Shown: piece after piece, positions 7,333 to 16,063 of the stretch
How the letters are laid out: the number at the start of each line of letters is the position of its first letter
How positions within the stretch are numbered: position 1 is the stretch's first letter
From: Synergistaceae bacterium
GTDB lineage: Bacteria > Synergistota > Synergistia > Synergistales > Aminobacteriaceae
NCBI GenBank assembly: GCA_017448795.1
Contig: JAFSKV010000019.1
Span: forward strand, 1 to 51,579
Reading direction: 5' to 3'
Length of the DNA stretch: 51,579 bases
The notes under the pieces: generated by a model
Told to the model about the DNA's origin: nothing
Databases searched by the model: none
Seen by the model: only the letters and a program-made list of their open reading frames with translations
Made by a program: the position numbers and the translations under genes

Positions 7333-8310
7333 CTATATCTCCTTTGCGAAATGACATGCCGCGTAGTGTCCCGGCAAAACCTCCCTCAACGCCGGGGGAG
7401 TCGTCCTGCATATCTCCTGAGCGTAACGGCATCTTCCGGCGAAACGGCACGCGTTGGGCGGCTCAATCGGACTCGGCACATCGCCCTCAAGTATAATGCG
7501 TTCCCTGTTCACGTCCAGTTTTGCGAGCGGAATTGCTGACAGTAACGCCTGCGTGTACGGGTGAAGGGGCTTGCTGAACAGTTCCTTGTATTCTGACAGC
7601 TCCACAATCTGGCCGAGATACATCACCGCGATTCTGTCTGAGACGTGGCGGACGACGCTCAAGTTGTGGGAGATGAACACGTAGGTGTACGCAAACTCCT
7701 TCTGTAACTCGTTGAGCAGGTTCAAGATTTGCGCCTGTATGCACACGTCCAACGCTGAGACCGGCTCATCCAGCACAATAAATTCCGGGTTGAGGGCAAG
7801 AGACCGGGCTATTCCGATTCGCTGCCTACGTCCTCCGTCCAATTCGTGGGGGTAACTGTTCTCCAGACGCTCGGCGAGTCCTACCGTGTCCATCAGTGAG
7901 CGGATTTTCCGGCGCATCTCGTTCTTGTCAGGGTAGATATTGTTGACGATGAGAGGCTCGGCGATGAGTTCCCACACCGAGAGTCGGGGGTTGAGGCACG
8001 AATAAGGGTCTTGGAAGACTATCTGCACTCTTTTCCGCAATACCTTCATCTCGGAGGGAGTCGCTTTCGTTACGTCAGTGTAGCCGTCATCGTTGGGATT
8101 CTTCAGGAGGACTTTACCCGCCGTGCTGTCGAGAAGACGAATCAAGCACCGTCCCAGTGTCGATTTCCCGCAACCAGACTCGCCCACAAGCCCCAGAGTC
8201 TCACCCTTCATTATCTCGAAGCTCACATCGTCAACCGCGTGAAGCATCCCCCTTTTCGTGGCAAAATACTTTTTGAGGTTCTCAACGCGAATATATGCTC
8301 CGTCCATCAT
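7333..8310 (-). CDS. dppF: Dipeptide/oligopeptide ABC transporter ATP-binding protein DppF/OppF
   Basis: A 325-residue ATPase, the second of the two that drive a peptide importer. Walker A is GESGCGKST, the Q-loop is [10 protein letters not shown], Walker B is FIVLDEP and the switch His lies in VFISHNLSV. The signature motif reads LDGGRRQRI rather than LSGGQRQRI, a real departure at two positions. The C-terminus has the Opp/Dpp extension with a four-Cys cluster (CRFAGRC, CR, C). The start at 8310 (or the next ATG at 8307) follows GGGAGG and overlaps the dppD stop as ATGA; the upstream in-frame start at 8352 lacks a suitable site. Confidence 0.92.
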   Translation of the reverse strand: MMDGAYIRVENLKKYFATKRGMLHAVDDVSFEIMKGETLGLVGESGCGKSTLGRCLIRLLDSTAGKVLLKNPNDDGYTDVTKATPSEMKVLRKRVQIVFQDPYSCLNPRLSVWELIAEPLIVNNIYPDKNEMRRKIRSLMDTVGLAERLENSYPHELDGGRRQRIGIARSLALNPEFIVLDEPVSALDVCIQAQILNLLNELQKEFAYTYVFISHNLSVVRHVSDRIAVMYLGQIVELSEYKELFSKPLHPYTQALLSAIPLAKLDVNRERIILEGDVPSPIEPPNACRFAGRCRYAQEICRTTPPALREVLPGHYAACHFAKEI

Positions 8311-9299
8311 AACGCCTCCCCGTTCATGAACTTCTTTACGCACAAAGGACACGCCGCAAAATGTCCCGGCTCTGCCTCCTGCATCTCAGGGCGGACTCCC
8401 GCGCATTCCTCCGTCGCCACACTGCAGCGGGGGTGAAACGCGCATCCCGACGGAAGGTTCACAGGGTCAGGCATGAGTCCCGGTATCACTGGAAGCTCGT
8501 CAACATCCTCGTCAATGTCCGGCACTGAACGGAACAGCCCCCGCGTGTAGGGGTGTATCGGGTTCGTGTACAGCGAGCGTTTGTCAGCGTACTCAACAAC
8601 CCTTCCCGCGTACATTATGGCCACCTTGTCGCAAATGTCAGCAACTATCCCCAAGTCGTGCGTGATGAGTATCATTGAGGCCGAGAATTTCTGCTTCAGC
8701 TCCTTCATGAGTTCGAGGACTTGTGCCTGTATCGTTACGTCAAGCGCGGTGGTCGGCTCGTCAGCAATCAGAAGCTCAGGGTCGCAGGCAAGCGCAATCG
8801 CTATCACGACTCTCTGCTTCATCCCCCCTGAGAACTGGTGCGGGTAATCGTGCATCCTTTCGCGCCGAATCCCAACAAGCTCCAGCATGTCCCCCGCCAG
8901 CTTCAAGGCCTCAGCGTGTGATACGTTCTTATGCAGGGAAATCATCTCGGCTATCTGCTTGTCGACCGTCATAACAGGGTTCAGGCTCGTCATTGGATCT
9001 TGGAATATCATTGCTATCTTCTCGCCGCGAATTTTCCGCATCTCTGACTCGGACTTGGCCAGCAAATTCTCACCGTTGAAGAGAATCTCGCCCGACTTGA
9101 TTTTGCCGTTGACTGAGGAAATCAGCCGCATTATTCCGAGGGCCGTCGTAGTTTTCCCCGCGCCAGTCTCGCCGACAAACCCAAGAGATTCCCCGCGCCC
9201 CAGCGTGAGATTAAGTCCTTCAACCGCGTGGACTGTCCCGCCTTCAGACTCGTAATGTATCGTCAAGTCCTTGATGTCTAGCATAGTCTCATTCATCAT
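8307..9299 (-). CDS. dppD: Dipeptide/oligopeptide ABC transporter ATP-binding protein DppD/OppD
   Basis: About 330 residues, the first of the two ATPases of the peptide importer. Walker A is GETGAGKTT, the Q-loop FQDPMTSLNP, the signature FSGGMKQRV, Walker B LLIADEP and the switch His is in LITHDLGI. The C-terminal peptide-transporter extension contains the Cys motif CAFHPRCSVATEEC, which in related proteins binds an iron-sulfur cluster. The start is ambiguous among one GTG (9305) and three consecutive ATGs (9302, 9299, 9296); GAAGAGG at 9305-9311 favours 9299 or 9296. It overlaps or abuts dppC and overlaps dppF. Confidence 0.92.
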   Translation of the reverse strand: MMNETMLDIKDLTIHYESEGGTVHAVEGLNLTLGRGESLGFVGETGAGKTTTALGIMRLISSVNGKIKSGEILFNGENLLAKSESEMRKIRGEKIAMIFQDPMTSLNPVMTVDKQIAEMISLHKNVSHAEALKLAGDMLELVGIRRERMHDYPHQFSGGMKQRVVIAIALACDPELLIADEPTTALDVTIQAQVLELMKELKQKFSASMILITHDLGIVADICDKVAIMYAGRVVEYADKRSLYTNPIHPYTRGLFRSVPDIDEDVDELPVIPGLMPDPVNLPSGCAFHPRCSVATEECAGVRPEMQEAEPGHFAACPLCVKKFMNGEAL

Positions 9300-9301
9300 C
9301 A

Positions 9302-10180
9302 TCACCTCTTCAGCTTCGGGTCTAATGCGTCGCGCAGGCCGTCACCCAGAAAGTTCAGGGCTAGTATCGTCAGCATTATCGCCAGTCCGGGGTACAGCGT
9401 CATGTGCGGGTAATCGCGAATGTACTGCCTGCCGCCTGAGAGCATCGCGCCCCATTCAGGATTGGGAGGCTGGATTCCGAGACCGATGAACGACAAGCCC
9501 GCCGCGTTGAGGATTGCTGAGGCCACGCCTAATGTTGACTGGACGATGATGGGTGCCATTGAGTTGGGGATTATGTGCTTGAGGATGATGCGCAGGTCTG
9601 AGCTTCCCGCCGCTCTTGCCGCCTCTATGAACTCCATTGACCGAATCGACAAGACAGACCCCCGGACAATTCGGGCATAAGTTGGGACTGCTGATATTCC
9701 GACCGCTATCATCAGGTTCATGAGACTCGGACCGAGTGCCGCAACAATCGCAATCGCCAGCAACGTCTGAGGTATCGACAGAAGGACATCCATCACGCGC
9801 ATTATTGTGTTGTCGAGCCTCCCGCTGTAGTAGCCTGAGACCGCCCCCAGCATCCCGCCGGTAACAAGAGCAATCCCGACAGCGATGAAGCCTACCTGAA
9901 GTGAGACCCTCGCGCCGTAAATGAGCCTGCTCAAAATGTCCCGGCCGAACTCGTCAGTGCCAAGCCAGTGTTGCGCCGAAGGTGTCTCGAACATGTGCAT
10001 CAAGTCCTGCTTTATGGGGCTGTAAGGCGAGATTATTTCCGCGAACATCGCGCAGAACACAAGCACCGCTATTATCGCAAGCCCGAACATCGCAAGAGGA
10101 CTCCGGCTCAGTCTCACCATAACGTCCATGAAGGGGCTTCGTCTTTTGCGGACAAGCTCAGGGGTAATATCATTCGTCAT
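9302..10180 (-). CDS. dppC: Dipeptide/oligopeptide ABC transporter permease DppC
   Basis: A 292-residue permease with an N-terminal OppC-type segment (SPLAMFGLAIIAVLVFCAMF) and about five further membrane segments. The family landmark HWLGTDEFGRDILSRLIYGAR is present, broken only by normal substitutions, as is an EAA loop near EAARAAGSSDLRIILKHIIP. GGAGGG lies seven bases before the ATG. It is the partner of DppB in the channel. The 12-base gap to dppB and the overlap with dppD support one transcript. Confidence 0.94.
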   Translation of the reverse strand: MTNDITPELVRKRRSPFMDVMVRLSRSPLAMFGLAIIAVLVFCAMFAEIISPYSPIKQDLMHMFETPSAQHWLGTDEFGRDILSRLIYGARVSLQVGFIAVGIALVTGGMLGAVSGYYSGRLDNTIMRVMDVLLSIPQTLLAIAIVAALGPSLMNLMIAVGISAVPTYARIVRGSVLSIRSMEFIEAARAAGSSDLRIILKHIIPNSMAPIIVQSTLGVASAILNAAGLSFIGLGIQPPNPEWGAMLSGGRQYIRDYPHMTLYPGLAIMLTILALNFLGDGLRDALDPKLKR

Positions 10181-10192
10181 CCGTCATCCCTC

Positions 10193-11122
10193 CTATTTCA
10201 GCTCGGCCTTTATGCGCGGGTCAATGTACGCATACAGAAGGTCAACCAGAAGATTCACGATGCTGAATGTGATTGCGATGAAGAGGACTCCCCCCTGCAC
10301 CATCGGGTAATCACGGCTCATTATCGCGTTCACCATCAGCCTCCCGACGCCAGGCACGGCGAATATCGACTCGGTCAGAATCGCCCCGGACAAGAGCTGC
10401 CCGAACTGGAGACCGCACAGCGTTACGACCGGGATTAATGCGTTCCTGAGAGCGTGGACACCGATAACGATTGACTCCTTCTGGCCTTTTGCGCGGGCGG
10501 TGCGTATGTAGTCGGCGCGTATGACTTCGAGCATTGACGAGCGCGTCATCCTCGTAACCATGCTGACACTTTGCGCGGCTAATGCGACTGACGGGAGTAT
10601 CATTGCCTTGAACGTGCTGAAGCCTGACGACGGAAGCCACCTGAGTCTCACGGAGAAGAACAGAATCAGTAACAAGCCCAGCCAGAACACGGGCATTGAG
10701 AGTCCGATCATGGCGAAAATCATCGTGATTGTGTCGAACCATGAGTATTGTTTTATCGCGCTGATTATTCCGCAGGGGATGCCGATTATGATTGCGATTA
10801 TCATTGCGAACGCCGACAGCTTCAGGGTGTAGGGAAACGCCGTGAGTATCTCCTGCATCACCGGCCGCTTGGAGCTGTAGGAGCGTCCTATGTCGCCGTG
10901 TGCTACTGCCTTCCACACGTAATTTCCGAACTGGACTAGGAACGGGTCATTGAGTCCCTCCTTGTCGCGGAACTCCTTGATTGCCTCGTCTGTCGCCAAA
11001 TCTCCGAGTACCATTCTTGCCGGGTCGCCGGGAGTGAAGTAAAGCAGGGTGAACACGCAGAATGCCACGCCGAGAAGCACGGGGATTAACATTATTATTC
11101 GCCTGAGTATGTACTTGAGCAT
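10193..11122 (-). CDS. dppB: Dipeptide/oligopeptide ABC transporter permease DppB
   Basis: A 309-residue permease with six predicted membrane segments. The N-terminus (LKYILRRIIMLIPVLLGVAF, then FTPGDPARMVLG) is typical of DppB/OppB. The coupling loop is IRTARAKGQKESIVIGVHAL and is followed by the usual ILTESIFAVPGVGRLMVNAI. AAGGAAG precedes the ATG. It follows the binding-protein gene dppA after a 92-base gap that holds an RNA hairpin. Confidence 0.94.
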   Translation of the reverse strand: MLKYILRRIIMLIPVLLGVAFCVFTLLYFTPGDPARMVLGDLATDEAIKEFRDKEGLNDPFLVQFGNYVWKAVAHGDIGRSYSSKRPVMQEILTAFPYTLKLSAFAMIIAIIIGIPCGIISAIKQYSWFDTITMIFAMIGLSMPVFWLGLLLILFFSVRLRWLPSSGFSTFKAMILPSVALAAQSVSMVTRMTRSSMLEVIRADYIRTARAKGQKESIVIGVHALRNALIPVVTLCGLQFGQLLSGAILTESIFAVPGVGRLMVNAIMSRDYPMVQGGVLFIAITFSIVNLLVDLLYAYIDPRIKAELK

Positions 11123-11148
11123 GAAATCACTTCCTTGTGTATAAAGTT

Positions 11149-11181
11149 GACGGCAAGAACCCGGATTGAGTCCCTGCCGCC
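11149..11181 (-). other. RNA hairpin between dppA and dppB
   Basis: On the minus-strand transcript GGCGGCAGGGAC pairs with GTTCTTGCCGTC in a 12-bp stem with three G-U pairs and a 9-base loop. The complementary strand would have A-C mismatches, so the fold suits only the operon RNA. There is no U-run, so this is more likely a 3'-end stabiliser or processing site that keeps dppA mRNA more abundant, as in other binding-protein operons, than a terminator. Confidence 0.55.
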
Positions 11182-11214
11182 TGTGTTTTGCGTTACGATT
11201 CCTGAGAGCCTCTG

Positions 11215-12717
11215 TTACTCCTCAAAGTAGACATGCCTGAACGAGTGAACCTCGAACGGGTCAACCTCAAATCCCTTCACGACCTTGCGGACTCCTGCGA
11301 TTGCCTCGTCATTGTGCAGGTAAATCATCGGGAGCTGGTCGTTGATGTACAGCTGCATATCACGGTAGACCTTTGCGCGCTCCTCGCCGTCAGGAAGGCT
11401 TCTGCCCTTCGCGAGCATTGCATCAAGTTCCGGGTCAGCAAACGTCGTGTAGTTGGTGCCTGCGTTGGTCTCAAGCAGCCCCGCCACAGCATAATCCGGG
11501 TCAGGAACACTCAATCCCCAGCCCAGAAGGAACACGTCATGCTGCTTCTGCTGAAGGACATTCAGGTACGCGCCCCATTCCTGCTGTACGATTTCGGTCT
11601 GTATGCCGAGCTCCGCCAGTTGCGCCTGTATTATCGTGGCCATGTCTACACGTTCTTTGCGCTCGTTGGAACGGATGACGAACTTCAATTTTGCCGGGTC
11701 GACTCCTGCCTCAGCGAACAGCCTCTTGGCCTCGTCAACATTCCTCTCATGGACGGGAAGCTCGTTGTTGATGGAGTACTTTGTTACTTCAGGGATAAGA
11801 CTCCTCGGTGTCTGGCCGACTCCCCTCATGACTGCCCGCTGAATGTTCACGGTGTCAAGAAGGGCGAAGATTGCCTTGCGGACTCTCACGTCGTCAAACG
11901 GGGCTTTGTGGACGTTGAAGCCCATGTAGGTTGTTGACGGGATGACTTTGCGCTGAAGCTCAAGCTCCGGGTTGTCCTGAATGCGCCCGAGCTCGATTGT
12001 CGTTACGGGATATGCTATGTCTACTGCTCCCGTCTCAAGCTCGATTGTCCTGTTCGTAGGCTCCGGGATTGAGCGCACAATGAGCGTCTGAAATTTCGCC
12101 TTGTCGCCCCAATAGTCGTCGAAACGCTCGAAGGTGTAGTGATCTCCTTTTGCCCACTCTTTGAACTTGAACGGGCCTGTTCCTACCGGGTTCATGCCGT
12201 AATCATCGCCTGCCGCCTCGACAACCTTCTTGTTGACGATGTTGCCCCAGCTGTGGACGAGGGACGAGAAGAACGGGTAGTTTACCTTCTTCAGGTGGAT
12301 GATGACGGTGTAGGGGTCGACGATTTCCACGTAGTCCAAATCCTGCGAGTACGTGTGAATGTGTGAACCTGCCGGAGTGTTGGCGCGCTCAAGGCTGAAT
12401 TTTACATCCTCTGCGGTCATCTCGTCGCCGTTGTGGAATTTCACGCCCTTGCGGAGGTACATCTTGTAGGCGGTGTCGGAGAGGAACTCCCATTTTTCCG
12501 CGAGCCCCGGCCGTAATGTCCCGTCAGGATTCAGGAATATCAATGTGTCGTAGATGTGGGAGCAGGCGCGGGATGTGGGATAGTCGTTGTGTCCGATGGG
12601 GTCAAGCGTGGTTGCGTCGTACTGGTCGGCAACAACTAGGGTGTCTTTTGCGGACGACATGCCAGCCAGTGAGACAGCAAGCACTAACGCGAGCGCAACT
12701 GTGAGAAACTTCTTCAC
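11215..12717 (-). CDS. dppA: Dipeptide/oligopeptide-binding protein DppA (SBP family 5)
   Basis: A 500-residue periplasmic binding protein. The signal peptide (KKFLTVALALVLAVSLAGMS) ends at a probable SSA cleavage site, and no lipobox cysteine is present. Family 5 landmarks include LDPIGHNDYPTSRACSHIYD, LRPGLAEKWEF and AEDVKFSLERA, with NPVGTGPFKFKEW in the middle. It starts at GTG 12717 with AAGGAGG ten bases upstream; the longer reading frame to 12846 adds 43 non-signal-like residues and runs through the promoter. It is the first gene of dppABCDF-pepT. Confidence 0.93.
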   Translation of the reverse strand: MKKFLTVALALVLAVSLAGMSSAKDTLVVADQYDATTLDPIGHNDYPTSRACSHIYDTLIFLNPDGTLRPGLAEKWEFLSDTAYKMYLRKGVKFHNGDEMTAEDVKFSLERANTPAGSHIHTYSQDLDYVEIVDPYTVIIHLKKVNYPFFSSLVHSWGNIVNKKVVEAAGDDYGMNPVGTGPFKFKEWAKGDHYTFERFDDYWGDKAKFQTLIVRSIPEPTNRTIELETGAVDIAYPVTTIELGRIQDNPELELQRKVIPSTTYMGFNVHKAPFDDVRVRKAIFALLDTVNIQRAVMRGVGQTPRSLIPEVTKYSINNELPVHERNVDEAKRLFAEAGVDPAKLKFVIRSNERKERVDMATIIQAQLAELGIQTEIVQQEWGAYLNVLQQKQHDVFLLGWGLSVPDPDYAVAGLLETNAGTNYTTFADPELDAMLAKGRSLPDGEERAKVYRDMQLYINDQLPMIYLHNDEAIAGVRKVVKGFEVDPFEVHSFRHVYFEE

Positions 12718-12753
12718 GATAAGGAAGCCTCCTTGTGATTTATGGATATGAAC

Positions 12754-12782
12754 ATGATACGCAAGATTAATCCCCGTGTCAA
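12754..12782 (-). promoter_or_regulatory. Promoter of the dppABCDF-pepT operon
   Basis: On the minus strand TTGACA (12777-12782), a 17-base spacer and TATCAT (12754-12759) make a near-consensus sigma-70 promoter 37 bases before the dppA start. It sits between the end of the YfcC remnant and dppA. Confidence 0.75.
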
Positions 12783-12796
12783 AACGCAATCCCCGT
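12769..12796. repeat. Direct repeat over the dpp promoter (possible operator)
   Basis: Minus strand ACGGGGATT occurs twice, at 12788-12796 and 12769-12777, with a 19-base period. The second copy touches the -35 box. Two half-sites nearly two helical turns apart at a promoter suggest a regulator site, but no known regulator consensus was recognised. Confidence 0.35.
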
Positions 12797-12799
12797 ATT

Positions 12800-13425
12800 C
12801 TAGAACGGCCCAAGGTGAATCGCCTGAGCCGCAGCCACAAGCACACACCCCAACGCTACCCACCACATGAATACCCGCCATGAGTAGCGCATCCAGCGGT
12901 CAAACGGAACATTCACGATGCCAAACACAGCCATCAATGCCGAGCTTGTGGGAATGACCCAGTTGCAGAAGCCATCGCCGAAATTGAACGCAAGAATAGC
13001 CGTCTGCCTCGCCATCCCGATTAGGTCAGAATGAATTTCTTTGAGATCTCTGACAGGGACATTTTCGCGAACGCTCCGCCAACTACGGCCATGATGATGA
13101 AACATGCAGACAGCTCATCATATCCCCATTTCCATTGGACACTGCCATATACCATGAGTGAGAGTGATATTACTCTATCCCGGAATACGGTGGAAGCTCC
13201 GCGAGATTCTGAGCGAGTCGTACACAGGAAGCAGAACAGCGCGAATGTTGCGAGGACAAAAACAGTCTTCCTGCTGCGGTATTTCAGTGCAACGCTGCCG
13301 ATTGATGTGAATGGGACGCTGACCCCTCCGACACAAATGCTACACTTATGCACGAGCCCGGCATTATCTGCAAGACGTTGCCGAGGTCTATAGATTTCAC
13401 GTCCGTAGTTGTCTCACCGCTTCCG
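12800..13425 (-). pseudogene. Remnant of a YfcC-family transporter
   Basis: Two minus-strand frames hold separate pieces of one membrane carrier of the YfcC/C4-dicarboxylate type. Frame A (to 13021) carries VALKYRSRK, then a segment around VYGSVQWKWGYDELSACF and a helix ending AKMSLSEISKKF, matching the middle of the family. Frame B (to 12800) resumes at IGMARQTAILAFNFGDGFCN and runs through the typical IPTSSALMAVFGIVNVPFD to the C-terminus. The segment between them, probably some 200 residues, is missing and the junction near 13025-13045 changes frame. The N-terminal quarter is absent or scrambled, so the 5' boundary is approximate. YfcC proteins are putative amino-acid carriers, which suits the neighbouring peptide operon. 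It is probably non-functional. Confidence 0.65.
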
Positions 13426-13466
13426 TTTCAACAAGTTTACCTTCTCTTGATGAAAATTTGTGTGGA

Positions 13467-13495
13467 TTGGGACATTCTAGCATATGCGGTAAAAT
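13467..13495 (+). promoter_or_regulatory. Promoter of the cupin gene
   Basis: TTGGGA (13467-13472), a 17-base spacer and TAAAAT (13490-13495). The -10 region GGTAAAATATC is identical to that of metQ. Confidence 0.6.
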
Positions 13496-13528
13496 ATCCT
13501 CATCACACGTAACACAGGAGGAATCATA

Positions 13529-14377
13529 ATGAAGAAAGTTTTTGCGGCGGCATTAATTCTCACTGTAATGGCCGGGGTTTGTTTTGCTGACGGTGTCAAA
13601 CATGGCCAGTGCTGGACGGTCTCGGAGCTGACGGAGCTGGACAAGCAGGACGTAGCGGGCGGAAAAGGGACGCTTCACGGTGAGTTTGCATTCATCCGGG
13701 ACAACGCACGGGATGAGGACGCGATAAAGGAGATCGGCTTCATGACGCTGAATCACGGCGCGTTCATCGGCCTCCACAGGCACAGCGACAACGAGGACGC
13801 TTACCTGATACTTTCAGGGACGGGGATATTCACGGACGGCGAAGACAACGCGTATGTAGTTCGTCCCGGCGACATGACGATAGCCCGGCCCGGTCAGTGG
13901 CACGGACTCGCTAACCTCAGCTCGGAAGAACTCGTGTTCCTCGACATCATCGCCAAGAACGGAGCGGCTGACCTTGAGGCCTTCAAGTCCAACCCAACGC
14001 CTCAGTATTTCCCGGCGGATAAACTCTTTGACAAGAACACGGAACATGCAGGAGGCACGGGCGAAGGTACGCTGTACGGAAAGTTCGCTTTCAGGCGCGA
14101 GCAGGCAACGGCAGACCAGGCCATAAAGGAAATCGGGTTAATGACGCTCAAGCCCGGCGACTCAATCGGCCTCCACAAGCACGACGCAAACGAGGACACG
14201 TACATTATTCTTGCCGGTACTGGGACATTCACGGACGGTGATGGCAACGAGTACATTGTCGGGCCTCAGTCGGTAACGATTGCTGTAGCTGGTGAGTCCC
14301 ACGCGCTGAAGAATACAGGGACGGAAGATTTGGTGTTCATTGACCTGATTGCGCAGAACCACGCGGCGAAAGACTAG
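13529..14377 (+). CDS. Secreted double-cupin protein
   Basis: A 282-residue protein with a signal peptide (about 1-20, cleavage after CFA) and two tandem cupin_2 domains that are near-duplicates. Both keep the metal-binding pattern: IGLHRHSDNEDAYLILSGTG in the first and IGLHKHDANEDTYIILAGTG in the second, each followed by FTDG and a later His (QWHGL, ESHAL). Each domain is preceded by a GTLHGEFAF or GTLYGKFAF strand. A metal-dependent sugar, small-acid or sensing role in the periplasm is possible; the substrate cannot be told. AGGAGG precedes the ATG. It stands alone, divergent from the decayed transporter. Confidence 0.85.
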   Translation: MKKVFAAALILTVMAGVCFADGVKHGQCWTVSELTELDKQDVAGGKGTLHGEFAFIRDNARDEDAIKEIGFMTLNHGAFIGLHRHSDNEDAYLILSGTGIFTDGEDNAYVVRPGDMTIARPGQWHGLANLSSEELVFLDIIAKNGAADLEAFKSNPTPQYFPADKLFDKNTEHAGGTGEGTLYGKFAFRREQATADQAIKEIGLMTLKPGDSIGLHKHDANEDTYIILAGTGTFTDGDGNEYIVGPQSVTIAVAGESHALKNTGTEDLVFIDLIAQNHAAKD

Positions 14378-14417
14378 TGATTAGTGGGTAGTGATTAGTG
14401 GGTAGTGAGTAGTGGGG
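14376..14417. repeat. Three tandem copies of a 14-bp repeat
   Basis: AGTGATTAGTGGGT occurs twice without change and a third time as AGTGAGTAGTGGGG. The array begins within the stop codon of the cupin gene. It is non-coding. No clear intrinsic terminator separates the cupin gene from the convergent arn operon; a 10-bp stem (14414-14423 with 14441-14450) has no T-run on its 3' side. Confidence 0.8.
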
Positions 14418-14464
14418 GGCAGGAGTTGCGCTGTTTTTTTCCTGTTCCCCAACTTCCGGCCTTG

Positions 14465-16063
14465 TCAGAAATTTGTTGCAACAATATCTGCGCTCGTCAT
14501 CCATTCACGCATAGGAGCATTCCCTAGAGCATCAAGGAGTCCGGCATCAGAGTCCCGCCTTCGTGAGATAACGGCAACCTTGCGCCCTGAGTTCCACAAA
14601 TCCCGCAAGCCCTCACGCGATATGAACCAGCCCGGCACAGCCTCATGTTCCGCACCGAACTCAAGCTCATTCAGGCAATCAGCCGTTATAGTCCTGCGCT
14701 TGGTGTAGAAGCTCACTCCCTGCATCAAGTTCTGGTACACAACCACGCAGTCAGCCTCGCCCGGAATCATGGCCGCCGCGTCTTTCCGGGACAATAATTT
14801 TCCCTCGACGACAAACGCCCCCGACGCTCCCAGCATGGCCAGAAGAGCAACAGCTCCCAGCATGGCCGGGACGTTCCTCCGTCTCACGAAGAATGACAGC
14901 CCAACGAACACCAACAGCATCACCGACAGCCTCATAGCCGGAATCGCCATCGCGTGATATGCGGGGTCGCCTTTTGCTGACGGGAGAATGAGGCCTGTTA
15001 TTGCTACAGGGAGAATTATTGCTGACGTAAGGATGATGAAGCGGCGAAATTCCTTGCCCTCAAGCACCGACATTGACGCGCCGCCAAGAACGGCAAGAGG
15101 CGGAATGCACGGCAGAATATACGGGATGAGCTTTGAGCCTGACATCGAGAAGAACACGAACGGAAGCGCGAACCACAGTCCCAAGAACGCCCCCGACTCC
15201 CGGTCAACAAGCCTGCAACGCCCGAATACCGCCCCCATTGCGTCCCACAAGATTCCAGTCCACGGAATGAAACCTGCAATCACAATCGGCACAAAGAACC
15301 AGAAAGGCTGGTACCTGTCGTGAATGGTTGTCGTGTATCTCAGGAAGTGCTCGCGGATGAAGAAGAAGTGAAAATAGTCCGGGTTGCGCCTGCACACCTC
15401 GATGAAGTAGGGCATCACTATCACGAGGAACAGCACAACTCCCCGCGGTGAGAACAGGCCGGGTATCCTCCTGAAATTCCGGGTGAACACGATGTGCAAC
15501 AGCGCGATTCCTCCGGGCAGGACAACGCCTATCAGCCCCTTCGTCAGCACAGCAAGAGCCATGAACGCATAGAACGCGAGAATCATGTATTTCTTGCCGT
15601 CCCTGTACCAGAAGTAATAGCTTGCCATCGCCGCCGTAAACAGGAAGGTTAGAGTCATGTCTGTGATGTTGATGCGTGAAGTCCCGTACCACAAGACCGA
15701 CGACGCAAGCATTACCCCCGCAAGTGAGGCCGCATATTTCGACCCGGTAACCTTCCTTGCGACCACGAACGCCAGCGCACAGCACCCAAGCCCGGCCATG
15801 ACAGGGAAGAATCTTCCGGCAAACTCATTCTCACCGAACATCACGAACGCTCCAGCCGTCAGCCAGTAATGCAACGGGGGCTTCTCGAAGTACAGCGCGT
15901 AATTCAGCCGCGGGGTAATGAAGTCCCCAGTTTCCAGCATCTCACGGGGAATCTCTGCGTACCTTCCCTCGTCCGGGTCAAGAAGGCCGTAATCCCCCAG
16001 CCCCCAGAAGTACACGCACACAGCCAGCGCAACACACAGCGCGAAAATTGCCCGCCTACTCAT
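14465..16063 (-). CDS. arnT: Lipid A 4-amino-4-deoxy-L-arabinose transferase (ArnT-like, GT83)
   Basis: A 532-residue polytopic glycosyltransferase of the ArnT/PMT_2 fold. It has the first-loop catalytic motif LLDPDEGRYAEIPREML (DE pair) and YFEKPPLHYWL, both typical of ArnT, and about twelve hydrophobic segments. ArnT moves L-Ara4N from undecaprenyl phosphate to lipid A on the periplasmic face of the inner membrane, which lowers negative charge and gives resistance to cationic peptides. It is the last gene of the arn operon and overlaps the preceding gene by eight bases. A general PMT_2 mannosyltransferase would look similar, so the call leans on context. Confidence 0.87.
   Translation of the reverse strand: MSRRAIFALCVALAVCVYFWGLGDYGLLDPDEGRYAEIPREMLETGDFITPRLNYALYFEKPPLHYWLTAGAFVMFGENEFAGRFFPVMAGLGCCALAFVVARKVTGSKYAASLAGVMLASSVLWYGTSRINITDMTLTFLFTAAMASYYFWYRDGKKYMILAFYAFMALAVLTKGLIGVVLPGGIALLHIVFTRNFRRIPGLFSPRGVVLFLVIVMPYFIEVCRRNPDYFHFFFIREHFLRYTTTIHDRYQPFWFFVPIVIAGFIPWTGILWDAMGAVFGRCRLVDRESGAFLGLWFALPFVFFSMSGSKLIPYILPCIPPLAVLGGASMSVLEGKEFRRFIILTSAIILPVAITGLILPSAKGDPAYHAMAIPAMRLSVMLLVFVGLSFFVRRRNVPAMLGAVALLAMLGASGAFVVEGKLLSRKDAAAMIPGEADCVVVYQNLMQGVSFYTKRRTITADCLNELEFGAEHEAVPGWFISREGLRDLWNSGRKVAVISRRRDSDAGLLDALGNAPMREWMTSADIVATNF

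Noticed and set aside
8011-8436. Plus-strand frame across the dppF/dppD junction
   Set aside because: It is antisense to two well-supported ATPase genes and has no family features.
12718-12846. 43-codon N-terminal extension of DppA
   Set aside because: It covers the promoter and the ribosome site; the signal peptide begins at GTG 12717.
14414-14450. Terminator between the cupin gene and arnT
   Set aside because: A 10-bp stem exists, but the T-run lies in its loop and not after the stem in either direction.
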